A DNA stretch of 64,000 nt. Origin: Casuarius casuarius. Lineage: Eukaryota > Chordata > Aves > Casuariiformes > Casuariidae. The stretch's first letter is position 1; every line of letters starts with the position of its first letter. Under the pieces are notes generated by a model. That model was not told the origin of the DNA, did not search any database, and saw only the letters and a program-made list of their open reading frames with translations. A program made the translations under genes and the position numbers. Location: contig PTFA01000035.1 in the NCBI GenBank assembly GCA_003342895.1, positions 3,238,703 through 3,302,702 of the forward strand. The letters run 5' to 3'. Below, piece after piece: positions 25,551 to 38,500 of this stretch.

Positions 25551-27129
25551 CATAATACAAATGCATCTCATGTTGAAGCCACCTTAGTTAGGAAACAATC
25601 ACTTACGGAAAAAAAAATTAAAAACACGAATGTCTGCGAAGTTAGTTATGTTCCAGCAAGTGCTGTCACAGATTTCTATGAGCAGGCGAAACAAGTGCTT
25701 CACGTTGGACTAGCAGCTGCAAAGGTGTTCGTGTGCTCTATGGCAAATCAAGGTATCAAGGCACGTCTCCTTCCTTACTCCTGCTTGCATGCTTGAAGGT
25801 GATCTGTGGCAAAACAGGAGAAGAGTCTGAAGTTTATGCAGAAGCCAGAAGGTGGAGTTAATTATGTCCGTGGCTAAAGCTTGAGTTGTACTTGTAGGAA
25901 GCAGTCGTTGGGAGCTATGCAAATGGCAGCCTTCGCTCATCTAGGAGTTTGCCTCCTGTTTTAGGCAGTTTCTGCTTTTCCCACTGTGCCCCTCGCTTCC
26001 ACGTGGAATTCCAGCAACCATTTGATATTTCTCTACAAATCATATTTTGAAGGGAGAAAACGCCAAACGGCATTAAAGGTGTGTTCGCTTATTCTGCAAG
26101 GATCCAAATTTTAAAATCCAAGTAAGCAGGTAGAGCCAAAGGATGGCTAGATAGTGCATGGCTGTTGGTTTGGGACTGGTTCTCAGGAATGGTGGTTGTC
26201 TGCTCCGCTCATCTGGAGGGATGCGAAAGGCGTGTTCGAGCCTGCCTACAGGAGATGTTTGGTGGTTCGGGGCAACAGGCGCTGTTCAGAAAAGTCTTCA
26301 TAGGCCTAGCATGCCCTCTTGCTTGGACATGTATCTCCTTTTCTTCTACCGAGGCTATCACTGAGACTTAGCAGATGAGCGTGTATGAATGTGGAAGTGT
26401 TACTTTGTGCCATCTAACTATTTGGGTTGTGCTTGATAAATTGCATGGTAGCATGTCCGATTCCTCTTAAAGGGTCTGTAATTCTGTAATACAAAACCTT
26501 GCACTAACTTTCTGAGATAGTGTCATCTTTAGATGTGCGTTTGCTTGTTGCAGGGTGGTGACTATGACGGTGGTTTGCTTTGCTGGTTAACCAGAGCTTC
26601 CTGAGAACCAGAAACCGGATTAGCTAAACGGAAGATAAAAAAAGAATTCTTGAAAGGATGTATAGTTGGATTTATAACCACAAAGAGCACTTTGGTATTC
26701 TTTCAGGAGTTCCCGCATTTGAGCTTCATTACTAAAGCTAGTAAGATGATTTTTATAGATGCCTTTTATACAACAATGGCAAAAGCTGGATATAATGTTA
26801 TTCCAAGGTTGCTTTTTCTTGTTTGGTCGTTGACTTGCTTTTCAGTAATTTTGGCTTTGTTCAGAAGGAGAGAATTAATTTTTGAAACTGAAGGGAGCTA
26901 AGTTTGTGCCTCTGTGACGTGAAGGAGGTTCTGTTGTGTGAAACTCTCCATGTGGTGTCAGGCGGCTAGTAGGAAGTTAAAAGCTTCGTAGAATATGGGT
27001 AAATAAAGATGAATTACAGAAATGCTGATCCTTGGGTACACTCAGTTTAGACAACAAGCTTTAAATATTGTGCGTAGGCGAGGTAGTTGTTTTGTAACCC
27101 TGCATGTTAATGTTTCTATCCGTTTTTCG

Positions 27130-27143
27130 GCACCAGAGGGTGC
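27130..27143 (+). promoter_or_regulatory. CTCF-like motif
   Basis: The sequence gcaccagagggtgc matches the vertebrate CTCF core (CCASYAGRKGGCRS) at about 12 of 14 positions. It sits in a slightly GC-richer spot within AT-rich intron. This is a single-motif call; occupancy cannot be judged from sequence alone. Confidence 0.3.
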
Positions 27144-27401
27144 TGCTAGAGCTTTGCTGCATTCCTGCTGGGAGTCAGGCAGTGTTTCTTTGCAAAGGTT
27201 TTCCCCTCTCTTGAAGCTAAAAATTCGAAGTAAATACAACTGGAACAGAGGACTCAATTTTTTTTAATCTATGGAGAAATCAGTTTCCAATATATGAAAT
27301 GATATAGGATTTTTCCCCTCAGAAATAAGTGTTAAACATTTCCTAATGACTTGTGCATTAGTAATTTAATGTATATTTCTCTGCTCTGAGTGCACAACAG
27401 T

Positions 27402-27428
27402 AAAAAAAAAAAAAAAAAAAAAAAAAAA
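27402..27428. repeat. Poly(A) tract of 27 bases
   Basis: An uninterrupted run of 27 A. No retrocopy could be recognised directly 5' of it, and no clear target-site duplication was found, so it is listed as a simple mononucleotide repeat. It creates a spurious lysine-rich open frame. Confidence 0.9.
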
Positions 27429-29370
27429 TTCATACTACAAAAAGAGATTCTTCTTTTTGCCTTGCTTTTTTTTATGCAGGGATCAGCCATAGCTTGTATA
27501 GATTCTTTATGCTTCTCATCTTCTGAGATGTCTAACAATTATGGCGATGCTTTAAACAGATTTTCAACTGAGTAGTAATTCAGTTAGTGTTGTCAAAAAG
27601 GAAACACATTAAGAATTGTTCTAACTGTAGGAAAAAAATGCTGTCAATAAAAAATTTTTTTATTGTTTCTCTCATTCTACTTCTGAGGGTGTTTCTCCTT
27701 TTTAATTAAAGCTTCTTTCACATCACTATCAGTAAAAGCTTAAAGAATCTGAAATTTTTCTGCCCCTCCCCTGCTTTAATTATTCTGAACTCAACACAAA
27801 AGTGCAGTGAGTTAAGATGAGTAAGTGCCTTAGGATAAATAAACAATTAATGGTCTTTACAACTGCAAGACAGCCTAATTATTTTGGAGCAAGTTTTGTA
27901 AAAATGAGAAGAAGAAAAAATATTTTTCCTGCTTTCATTCTAATGGGTTTTTTTAAACATAGTTTTTTAAACATAGTTCAGGAGAATTTGGACTCATCAG
28001 ACGCAGAGCCTTGTTTCTCTATTGGAATGTAATAATGTTAGAAGATTAATACCAATCAATATTTACAACTTTTGGCATCTTTCTCATTTATATACTATAT
28101 AGTTTATTTGCTAATGATTCCAAGCATGCAGAATCATTCAGAAAGGTTCAACAACTGCTTTTTAAGATGCAGTTTGTTAAATACCGAAGCATCCATGGAA
28201 GGAATGCAGATTCTCAATTTTTCTGCAGACAGCAATGATTCTAGGTTCTTTCCCTTCTGTCCTAACCTATGGCATGCTCCTTTACTACAAATACCAACTT
28301 TTTTTATTTTTGAAAAGTATTTTTCACTTAATGATAACTATGTTAAGTAATGGTTTCATTTGCTACCTGAGATTTGCTGAGGTTTAGCTGTATTCCTGTC
28401 TCTTGTAAGTGAAGGCATAGGGGCAATTTTACTTTCACGTAAAAGTGGCATAAAATAATTGCTGCTCTGCTAGATTTCCCTAGGCTGTAAGTGGATCATG
28501 AAGCTCGCTAATTGATACATGGGCTCTGCTTACAACATGTGCTTATCCCTAATATAGTTTGTGGCTTATCTAAGAACTGGGCTACCTAGTTCAGCTTTCT
28601 CATGCAAAATTCCTGAGATACCTAGCAATTAAATTTAACTGTTATGTTAAAATGTCACTTACAGTCAAAGGACAGTATTTTTTTCTATAGTAAATGCTAT
28701 TTTTTCTTGTCCTTAGTGAAGGGTGCATCGCTGCTTTTCATAAGAAGTTTTAGCAATATTAGTGCAGAATTAAATGACAGTACTGACTTTTTTATAAAGT
28801 AGGTAATTCTGTATAGAAAGACAAGAGGAGAATCTCGGTGCTTGGGAAGGAAGAAACACACTTTGAACACCACACATTGATGCTGACAGTTTGGGTAATA
28901 GTTTTGACTACACGGTTACATTTAATAAGTGAATTTTCTTTGATTTTTGCCTTCATTACAGGAAGATGCATGTTTTACTGATGTGGAAAGAGGTAGTGCT
29001 GATTTTCTTCTCTATTTTCCTGTTACAGAGAGAGCTTTCTAGACTAAAGTCCTAACTGAGTAAGGCCCAGGTAATTTTCTATTTCTGTGCCAACAATTGA
29101 GGTCAGTGTTTCAGCTCCACTCTAGGGATTTACCTCAATTAGCCACACTGAAAAATAAAACTACAGACCTTTTGTATGTACTAGATTTGTCTGTACCGAT
29201 AGCTAAGCTCATGTACAATTGCACCCGTTTGGAGCGAAGATATATACAGCCTGCATCTTAGCTCCTTTATTTATTTATGTATACCCGAGGAGCGTTACTG
29301 GATACATTTGGCAGTTTCTTCTGAACATACGTGTAATTCCTTTCTAGCCATGCTGTTTGTTTATTGACAG

Positions 29371-29533
29371 GTGTATTTCCAGCAGTTCCCTCAAGCAGAG
29401 AAAATGCCAGCCTCTTCTCTGGGGGAAAACAACAGTCTCTGGTTTAGACTTAGTCAGAATTGCTGCAATGCTGCAAGGCTGTATACACTTGAATTGCCTT
29501 GCAGTTGCTCAGCCTATGAAAAGCTCCTTACAG
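29371..29533 (+). other. Exon-like segment, unassigned, between alpha and gamma exons
   Basis: A 163-base segment lies between an acceptor (ttgtttattgacag) and a strong donor (cttacag followed by gtaaatatt). Two of its three plus-strand frames are open throughout. In the frame that would leave the donor in phase 0, matching the FBXW7 shared exon, there are in-frame ATGs at 29468 and 29516. Translation from the first gives about 22 residues beginning MLQGCIHLNC and ending MKSSLQ at the donor. It lies where mammals carry the beta-specific first exon but shows no convincing similarity to the mammalian beta N-terminus I remember. It may be a chance arrangement of splice sites, a non-coding alternative exon, or an unannotated isoform start. 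Confidence 0.2.
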
Positions 29534-32500
29534 GTAAATATTAGGAAGAGACTTGCCTATGTAACTCAGTTTATTTAGGCGACTCTTTAGATGATGAGCA
29601 CAAATTAATTGGGTAACTTCTGAACAGCTGCCCGAAGCAGTGCCTTGTGGTAGTCGCACAGGTTGTCTTGTTTGGAAATCAGTCAGGCAGGCACCCACGG
29701 ATCTTTCCGCTCTGGACTTCAGTTCTTGAAAGGGAAATGAGCTTTTTTAGCACGCATTGTTTTAGAATTTCAGCAATACCGTTTCAACCAGCCAATTATA
29801 TGGCAACAACATTATGAAGCAGAAATCGTGAAAATGTGCTCGAGAATATTTCTGGCATGCTTACAAACAACTCTGTTGGGATACGTGGCTTGTCTAACAA
29901 ATACATTTGGGAGCTCTGCCCCACTTAAATATGCCATTTGTTCCTTATGTTGTTCTTGGCTATGTGGCAGGTGCTGTTGCCTGATGTGATCATTAGCCCA
30001 AATATCTCTAGTGATACAGCTGTATTTACTGAGCATTTTATCAGTGGATGCTGTTGCTCTGAGCGTCGATTTTAAGCTGCTTCACCTTTTTGGGCTCAAC
30101 TGAAGTTGATGTTACTGGTTATGAAACTCAATGCAAATGGTGAATCAAGGTGTGAAGAAAGTAAAACTTTTGTTGGTGAGTTTGTTTTGTTGATCTTTTT
30201 TTTTCCAAAAAGGATGGTCTTTATTATTCATTATCTTGGCTATGAATTTGTAGCATATATTTAAAAATACTTATAAGTAAATTTATGATCAGTACACTTT
30301 TTGTATTCACTGATTTCCACTTACAAAATTATGAGATCTGAAACGAGCTTAGAGGGCAGGAGGAACAGAAAGTGACCTGAGGACCAGAATTACATTTAAC
30401 AGCTGCTCCAGGACTAACACTTTTTCCTAATGTGTTTCCCACTGTAATCTGCACTGTCTTTTATTTTTGTAGGAGACTTTTCATTATCTGCAGAACATGT
30501 TCTTATTCAGCAAACTGTATACAGTAAAATAATTGACATATCTTTACAAATTATTGATCATAAGAAGAAAAACTATACAATGTCAATTTTATGATAGTTT
30601 GTAATCATTATTGAACAGGCAGAATGCTTAGAAACAAAATTTTCAAGCTGTATCAGCAGAGTGTTTTGACAGCAAGTATTTAGCATCTATTGATGAAGAA
30701 GCCTGTTTTTTTTTTCTTTTTTTTGACACAAGGACAGTTTTTGTTTGGTAGTATATGGTATCTGATCTGTGCATGAAGCTATGGTTGTATTGTGATATAA
30801 CTTGCATTCTATGTAGTTATACTCATTGCTGTAAGTTTTTTTGTTTGTTTGTTTGTTTTAAGATCACGTGAACATTTTACCATTTTCTTTATTGGTAACA
30901 TTGCTGTAAAAATCCCTATAAAACTTAAAGTCTCTATAAGTTAATAACTTTGTTGCAAGCATCATCTCCCTTCTGGTCCTTAGTGTAGTTGATGAAAACG
31001 TTGGGCAAACTTTAATTTTCTTGAATATTCACTAGAATTACAAGTGAGGCATATTTCTTCTATGCCCCTTCTCTCCTGGCCAAACAAGTTCAGGACTTCA
31101 CTAAATTACTGTAAAAAGTGCTTTATGTTACAATTCTTTATAAAACTGTGCATTGACTCTATATAGTGCAACTTATGGTGGAATATTGAATACTGCTAAT
31201 CCGTATTGAGATCTCAAAGGTGAAACTCCTATCTTGTGCATAGAAATCTATTGCTCTATAAATCACTGAAATATTAGTGGAAAGCATTCCTGTGAGGCAT
31301 ATCTTCTGTTCTTACTTCTTCATTCTTATTTCTCCTAACTCTCGTTTAGAGTTTCATAACTTTGTTATGTTTCTTCAGTTTGTAACTACAAAAGTTGGGA
31401 AAAGGAAGAGAATCTGGAAAAGACACAGTTACTGAGGAGGTATAGCAGTTTCTATCCCAAATTGAGTTGGTCCAGAACAGCTATTTCTCTGTGGAGAACC
31501 TTACTGCCTTTTATGCTTGTTCTTACCAAAAGCTGACTTTTTCTACCAACTTTAACACCTAGCTGTATATTATATAATATGAAAGCAGCAAATTGCGCAT
31601 TATAGTTATATTCAGTGTAATTCAGTCTTGGAATACAGTGGCTATACTTTTCAGCTATGTCATGAAATATGACTCTGTTAGTGCTTATTAAATTTTAACA
31701 TTTCTGTTCAATCCCTGGTGCCTCTGCTGAAGTGGAGAAAGTACCTACAGCCACTACAGATTGCCAGTAGGAATAAATTTCTCCTTATTCATCATCAGAA
31801 GTCATTACTACTTTAAGTAAAGTATAAGCGATGTTCCCTGTAAGTGCAAAGCACTTTCCTGTGTCATCCAGCCACCGGTTATCTGCGTTCGGAGTTGGAC
31901 AAGAGACCCTTTGTTCTTCTCACTGCCGTTACTGAACATCCCTTAAGCATGGCAGCTCCTTTGATACTCAATATATTGAGTATTAAAAGTCAACAAAAAA
32001 TTGATCTCTTCTTATTAATGTCATAAGTTCTTCAGTTAACTCTTGGTCAGATTTTCTAAAACACACAGAAAATAATTCAGTTAATTAAGACAAACTAAGT
32101 AAAAATGAAATGCAGAAACTGGAGGTGACATGGCTAAATGGAAGAAATCATTGACTTAACAGTGTTCATTATGGACCTCTCGTTCTTGCCAAGTATAACA
32201 ATATTGTTCCTTTTCTTTAAGCTGGACTTTATCCAAAAGAAGGATATTTCGGTTATTATCCTTGAAGCATTCACCCATCTGCATTTTTGGCTTTGGCATA
32301 AACCACTAATATTACTTGTCCTATAGTAAGCAGGCCAAACTCTGTTTACATGCATGTATGTGTATCTTACAAAAAAAAAAATATTTTTTTTTCCATTGCT
32401 ATGCCAGTCAGAACACCTTGGGACTGCTCTGCTGAATTATCATTCCTTTATTAACAGTTTAAAGTACAAGAAGCAGACATCCAGTTAATTGAAAGGTGGT

Positions 32501-35500
32501 GTTGGTTGATTTTCCTTATTAAAAAAGTTAATATTTATTACATACCAGTAAGCATATTAGTAATAATAATAACTGATACCTGAGCAAACTGGAGAGAGCC
32601 AGGGTTTGTTAAATAACAGCACAGGCAAAAAATCCTCTTGCTTTAAAAAGAAAATAAAGGAAATAAAAATAAAAGGTTAAGTTTGTTACCATACCAACCA
32701 AGAATGCCAGCTCTTTCATGGATTACCTGCTTTTTCTTGTAATCTAGGCATTCTTTGCTTCACATATCTTGAGCTTTATAAATAGCCTCACACCCCTTAG
32801 CAGTATGCTGTTAACCAGCTGAAAAGGATTATATAGCTTAATTTGTTGCTATCAAATGCCAGTGTAACAATTGGCTGTTACATTTGTTAGATTTATGTGT
32901 ATTTTGCAGTTCCACTAAGAAGAACACACAATCTTCTTCCAAAGGAACCCAGCAACAAAATAGGACTATCTACATATCTGCCTTGTTTCAAAAATACAAA
33001 ATGTAGTGCTTTGCATTGCTCACCCTTTTATTTCAGCAGTAGATAAAATAGCTGAATATGAAGGGCATTACTGTGCTGTCAGACTTTATATGAGGGTGTG
33101 GTTTTTTGTTTTTGTTTTGCTCTGAATAAACAGTATCTGGTCAGAAATTTTTGCTACGGAAGATTTATTGTTTTCTGAATGTCTTAGCAGAAATATTTTT
33201 AACACCTTTCTAATGTTTTGAGAATTTCTTTTTCCCATTTAATATATAGAAAGAGGGAGAAAATTTTAAGTACAACATCTGTTTTGTAGCAGCACTTTTT
33301 GAGCAATGTTCAGAAACTGATAACTGTGTATTTTTAGTGCTTTGGTACTGTCCTTTGTATATTTTATGTATATAAGTAGATAATATCATTGAAAGTTACA
33401 TTTTAAATGGAAAAGTGATGCAATGGTGAGAAGAGTTGAATTACTGTATGTAAAATTAATTTTTCCGTTTTCTTTCTTCCTTGTTAGTAAAAGCACTTGC
33501 TTCCCCTTCCCCCAGCTTATCTTCATTTGGGAATTTGACTTGCATTTTAATCCAGTGTTAAATATTGCAAGACTTCTCTACCTGTTGTTGTAGTCTTAAT
33601 TCTTGTCTCAGCTTTATTTAAAGGTGCAACGGCAGCATAAGTAAGTGGTCAGCAAATTAATTCCTGAACAGCAGCTGTAGCAATTCTTTTTAACAGCTGG
33701 TGCAACTCTGACTAGACCAAAGAGTTAAACTTACTTATCCAACAAATCATGTTCTAGCCAATGAGGACTGGGCAGACATTTCTGGAATATTTGTAAAATG
33801 CAAGATGATGCAGCTGGATTTCTGTTACATACCTGAAATACTTTGTGAAATGTTTAATGAAGAAATGAAGATACATGCTTTACAGATGGTAACACCACCA
33901 CCACTACCCCATGGTACAGTAAATAAAGTTAGGAGGCTTGTGGAATAAAGCCAAATGATATAGGTGTCTGGTACAAAGGATTATGTGTTCTTGCAGGGGT
34001 GCCTAAGTAAGGTAGGAATTATTTGAAAAACCTTAAGGTAACACATTTAAGCAGGTGTTTTAATAATACAAGAGTATCGTTAATATTGACATCATATAGC
34101 CTTGACAATCTGCAATTTACTATAAACTCTATATTTTCTTTTTCTTTGAATGCAAACATAATTTTTCCTGTTAGCTTTCTTTATATCTTTCTTTCATATA
34201 CAGTTAAAAATGTGGCCTTACAAAATGGCAGCTTTTGCAAGTGGTCTCCTCCTTCTTTTGTCAAATGCTGCTTTGCCCTAGTAACGCAGTGATTGCGGGC
34301 AGGTCCCAGGCCTCCAGCTGCATGTTCCTTCCCTCTCTCTCAAACTGAAATTCTGCATTTGTTGAGGTGTCTAGGAAGTTTTTAGTCGTTGACTTGTTTG
34401 GGACCCGTATTGCATGCATAGGGGTCCATGAACAAGGAAAGGTGATCTATTAGCTCATTGCTGCCAAAAGATGGAGGTCCTGAGTTATCTCTGCTTCCAA
34501 ACACTTCTGCTGTTCATCTTGTGCTTCCCTCGTCATGCTCCTGGCTGCTTTGTGAGCTAATTAAATTTGCAAAACTGGCAGAAAATTAACGCAGAAACAA
34601 CAACAACAGAGAGTTTTCTGTATCCTAATTACTGGAGTCATTTCAGAGAAGTCTGACACGTGCTAGAGCCAGTTTGAGAAAGAGCGTGGAATAAAATGGC
34701 CAGAGCAAGGAGGGGAAGTGAAAACCCTTTTCAGAGAAAATAGCTGTTAGTCTGTCACTGCAACCTAAGTGTTTGTGGCTTTCTAAGTGTGTAATAAATT
34801 AATTTACAGACTGCACCATTTCCTCTGTCTTCACTGATCTGTGACACATTAAATAGCCTACAGCTGAAATGAGGGCATTGATATCATCAGGCTTTTAAGT
34901 TTAGAGGAGATTTGGAGACTTAAATTCGTGAAATGGATTGTTTCTACAATAAAAGTATACACTTTTTAAAAACAGCTTTTATATTGACTGCATATTGCTT
35001 CCTGGGTTCCCTTCTGCTATCCTGATTCTGTGTTTCTCCACTCTGGTGCCTTATTTCAGGATATTCCAACTTTGTTTGGCACTTGATGTCTTATAATCTA
35101 AGTGTCAATGCACAAAGTCATGGTTCAGCTTTGAAAAAAAAAAAAAAAGAAAAAGGGAGATAAGGGCTCTACCTTACTTTTTCATTAGGTGTAAAAGGCA
35201 TAGGAGAAAAGTAAATATTGTATTGTTCATGGCAAAGGAAACTCCTTGTTTATTGGATAATACAGAGTCAGGATCAGCATCTGAGGAACAAGAATAAACA
35301 AAGAAAACCACAGAGAAAATACAGAAAAATAGCAAAACAGATACTGGAAGGGAACCTAGAGTAGAGAAATTGGGCATGGTGGGGATTTTTTTAGCATGTT
35401 TTGCTGGAATATACAGGCATTGTATTCCTGTATTTTATTCCCTCAACTCTAAAAGTTTGAGGAAAAAGGAATAGTAACCTTTGATTTTGAGTCTCTTGCC

Positions 35501-38500
35501 AGTTTGCTCGTACGATGTGTTGTAGTTTTTCTCCTCATTAGCTGCCCACAGGACTCCAGCGTATGTCCTTGGTGGTGGAGGAGGGTGAAGAAGAATCTGC
35601 TGTATATGAACTGGGTGTAAGCTGGTATGTCAAATGAGCTACTGCAAGTGGTTGATAATTTGGTTGGTGAGAAATGAGGCAACTTGGTGCTCTTTGCTTT
35701 CCAACTCCAGCCACAAGCAGGGAGTGCTGCTCTTCTCCACTTGTACAAGAATCGCCAGTTTGACCCATTTGTCTTATTTCTCCTCCAGTGGGGATCAACT
35801 GGCAATGAAAGGGAGAAAGAGCAACCTTACAGGGTTTTGTACTTCTTTTTGTCTTCTGTTATTTTATTTATTTATTTTTTTTTACTGATGATCCTTCAAA
35901 CTCGCTTGCCTTGGTGGTTGCAATTCGGAGCTGAAAGCACTGAACCCTTGCTGTTTGTTAGACCACCTGCCCTACTGTTTGGGTTTCCCAGTTGGTAATT
36001 ACAGTGCAGTTAAATGCCATACAAATTTGAGTATGTTTTCTTTTCTCCCTGTGCTCATGCTTAGATACTAGAATGCATATGCATAAAGATACGAGCAATT
36101 TGATGATCCTTACTATTTACATGTGAAAATATCTATTAGATGTGCTTATCTGATGATTTCCTCTTTGTTGACGTACTTGGTATGGAATATCTTCCTTGGC
36201 ATGTACTAATACATTTTTAGAGATGCTCTGTTGTGGAGCGTGAAGTATTTTGCTGACCACTGGCTTTACTACCTTCATCCTCGTCCGTACTTGAACTTTG
36301 ATAACTTTTTCCAGTGTGGAAGTGTCCATTGCTCACAGAACTTGTACAGTCCTCCACCAGCAGCTGTCAAAAGCATACGTCCCTCTTGCCTTTCACGGCA
36401 AAAATTTTAAACTAGATCTTTTTATTACATACCAATCTCTTTCATCACACTAATTCTTAATGGCCACACCTCAAAAAGAGTATGGAGCCAGACTTACAGC
36501 CAGTTGCATCTGAGTGAGCCCAACTTAAGAAAATTTTGATTCTTCTTTACTATATTCTTAAGCTTGGTTGGCTGAGGAAAACAAGCTTGTGCAGTTGAGA
36601 CATTTGTCTGTCCTTGTCTGTCTGCCTTTCCAGAATATACAAATCTCTTGACTAGTTTTCATCCAATTTGGAGACTGGGAGATTATACAAGTTTTCATGG
36701 AAACCAGAGGGTAGGTAGCAAAGGAAGAGACCTATTAATGCATCTGCTGAGGAAAAAGGCTACAAGGTGACCATGCCCTGGGTAGCTATCATTGAATGCA
36801 TGTGGAATTGGATTTTGCTCTGACCACACACACAGGTTTTGTGGGCGTTTGTTCCTAGCTTTACACCACAGAATCCATTCGTTAGTCAAAACTTGTAGTA
36901 AGGCATAAGCTTTAAACAAAGATTTCTTATGCTTAGTGTTTAAAGTTATCTTTTCTGTGTAGATCCACTAACATTTTAGAGGCTTAAGGCTTAGAGAAGC
37001 CTTTGTGTAGTTCAAACACAATTTGAACTGACATGATGTTCTCACTTGGATCCAGGTTTCATTCGTTCTGTTGCTCATGGTATGACATGTCTACACTTGT
37101 TTTTTCACAAAGAGAGAAAGCCATCAGTCTGCAAGTTCAACTAGTAGTTTTACCCTTTCTGCATACTATTCAAGTGGGCATTTTTTAGAAAATTCCAGTT
37201 TTGAGAGATCAAAAGTAATTCTCTCCATAGCCTTTTCAGGGCTATGTGTCATTCTGTTATTTTGTGCTTGGAGATTTTGTACTGGGTAAATTGGGGTATG
37301 ATAGACTCTTCAAAGCAATGCAGTTTTTTTTCTCTGCAGTCCCTAGTAATGTCCCGTCCCCCCCCCACACACACACACACAATTCTGTGCAGTTAGATTG
37401 GTGCACCAGTGCCTTGTCTTTATATAGCTTATGCATTTACCTGTACAAAGCAGGCTGCTATACAACATATCATCTGGGAACTATTCCTAGAGCAGTATTA
37501 AAAAAAAAACCTTCATATAAATAAACTTGTGACCACAGTCACTGTAAAAGAATAGTTACTGGTGTAGTAAAGACTGGCTTGCTTTGCTAACAAAATGGTT
37601 CTTACTGTTTCTATTCATGGGTCGGGAGCAGTTTGAACATCAGAGGAACAATAAAGCTTGTATATAATGTAAATTCTAATTCATTCTATGCAGCGCTTTC
37701 TGAAAAAATTACTTGAGTATATTAACAAATATATTCAAAGAGTAAATCTGTTCTGTTTCTCTTAGTATCTGGATGTTCATTTGAGAGGATGACTTCTAAT
37801 ATGTTGTAGTGCTCTGCTTTATCCGTTTGAGGGCAGCTGTTCACCAGTGTTAAGAGCTGTGGGAAAAGTATCTGGGGTTCTGCTTTCTGCGTTTTAATCT
37901 TCCTATACTTGGAAATGTTTAATTTAGCCCTCCATGTAACTCTTATTTTATTGTATCATGGATGTATTACTTTCTGGTAAACAATTCCTAAAAAGCCCTG
38001 TTAACGGTTTGTTTTGAACTACATCAGACTAGAAAATAAAAAGAAAATTATTATTGCTTATTGCCTACTTTTATTTTACAATAAAGGCTCTTCACTGGGC
38101 TGGCCAGAAAAGAAAGCAGTCTTCTGGGTTCTTAAGTCTGCAGTTAACAATACATGACCATCTCAAACCAGTGTTTGCAAACCCAAGTTCCTGGGCACTT
38201 TTATGCATCCAAGTAAAGTGATCTGATTCTTTAACATGATCTTCAGATTAAAATGACAGGCAGGCACTTAAAAAGAGCATTATTGGAGATCAGTTCCAAT
38301 TTTTTTTAGGAGCAGGGTGTTAGAGAAATGTTACAGAGCATCAAAGCTCAAGTTTCTGTAACTTCACATTGGTCAAATTTACATGTTCTCATTCTGTATA
38401 TTATAAAAAACCACACAAACTAAAGGTAAATGCAAAGCAGTTCTTTGAACTTTACAGTTAGAACTTAGATTGGAATTCCATGTGTAATAAATATAAAAAT

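Larger units (their letters stand above)
25551..29370. other. FBXW7: Intron between alpha and gamma exons
   Basis: AT-rich intron. It contains a CTCF-like motif (27130-27143), a poly(A) tract (27402-27428), and a short tandem duplication of ttttttaaacatag (about 27949-27977). Open frames at 26158-26371 and 26650-26901 have no recognisable content and no good splice context. Confidence 0.6.

Noticed and set aside
27390..27575. Frame beginning with a lysine run
   Set aside because: It is produced by the 27-base poly(A) tract, with no coding evidence.
28981..29010. Short exon-like stretch after ttcattacag, open as EDACFTDVERG
   Set aside because: Only about 33 bases, weak pyrimidine tract and donor. 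Chance is the simplest explanation.
35449..35998. Overlapping frames of 84-118 codons on both strands
   Set aside because: No recognisable protein and no splice context, and frames are open on both strands at once. Compared with the beta N-terminus and found unlike it.
36117..36329. Minus-strand 70-codon frame with a KVQVRTRMKVVKP stretch
   Set aside because: It looked slightly protein-like, but no family is recognised and it has no flanking signals or intact longer frame.
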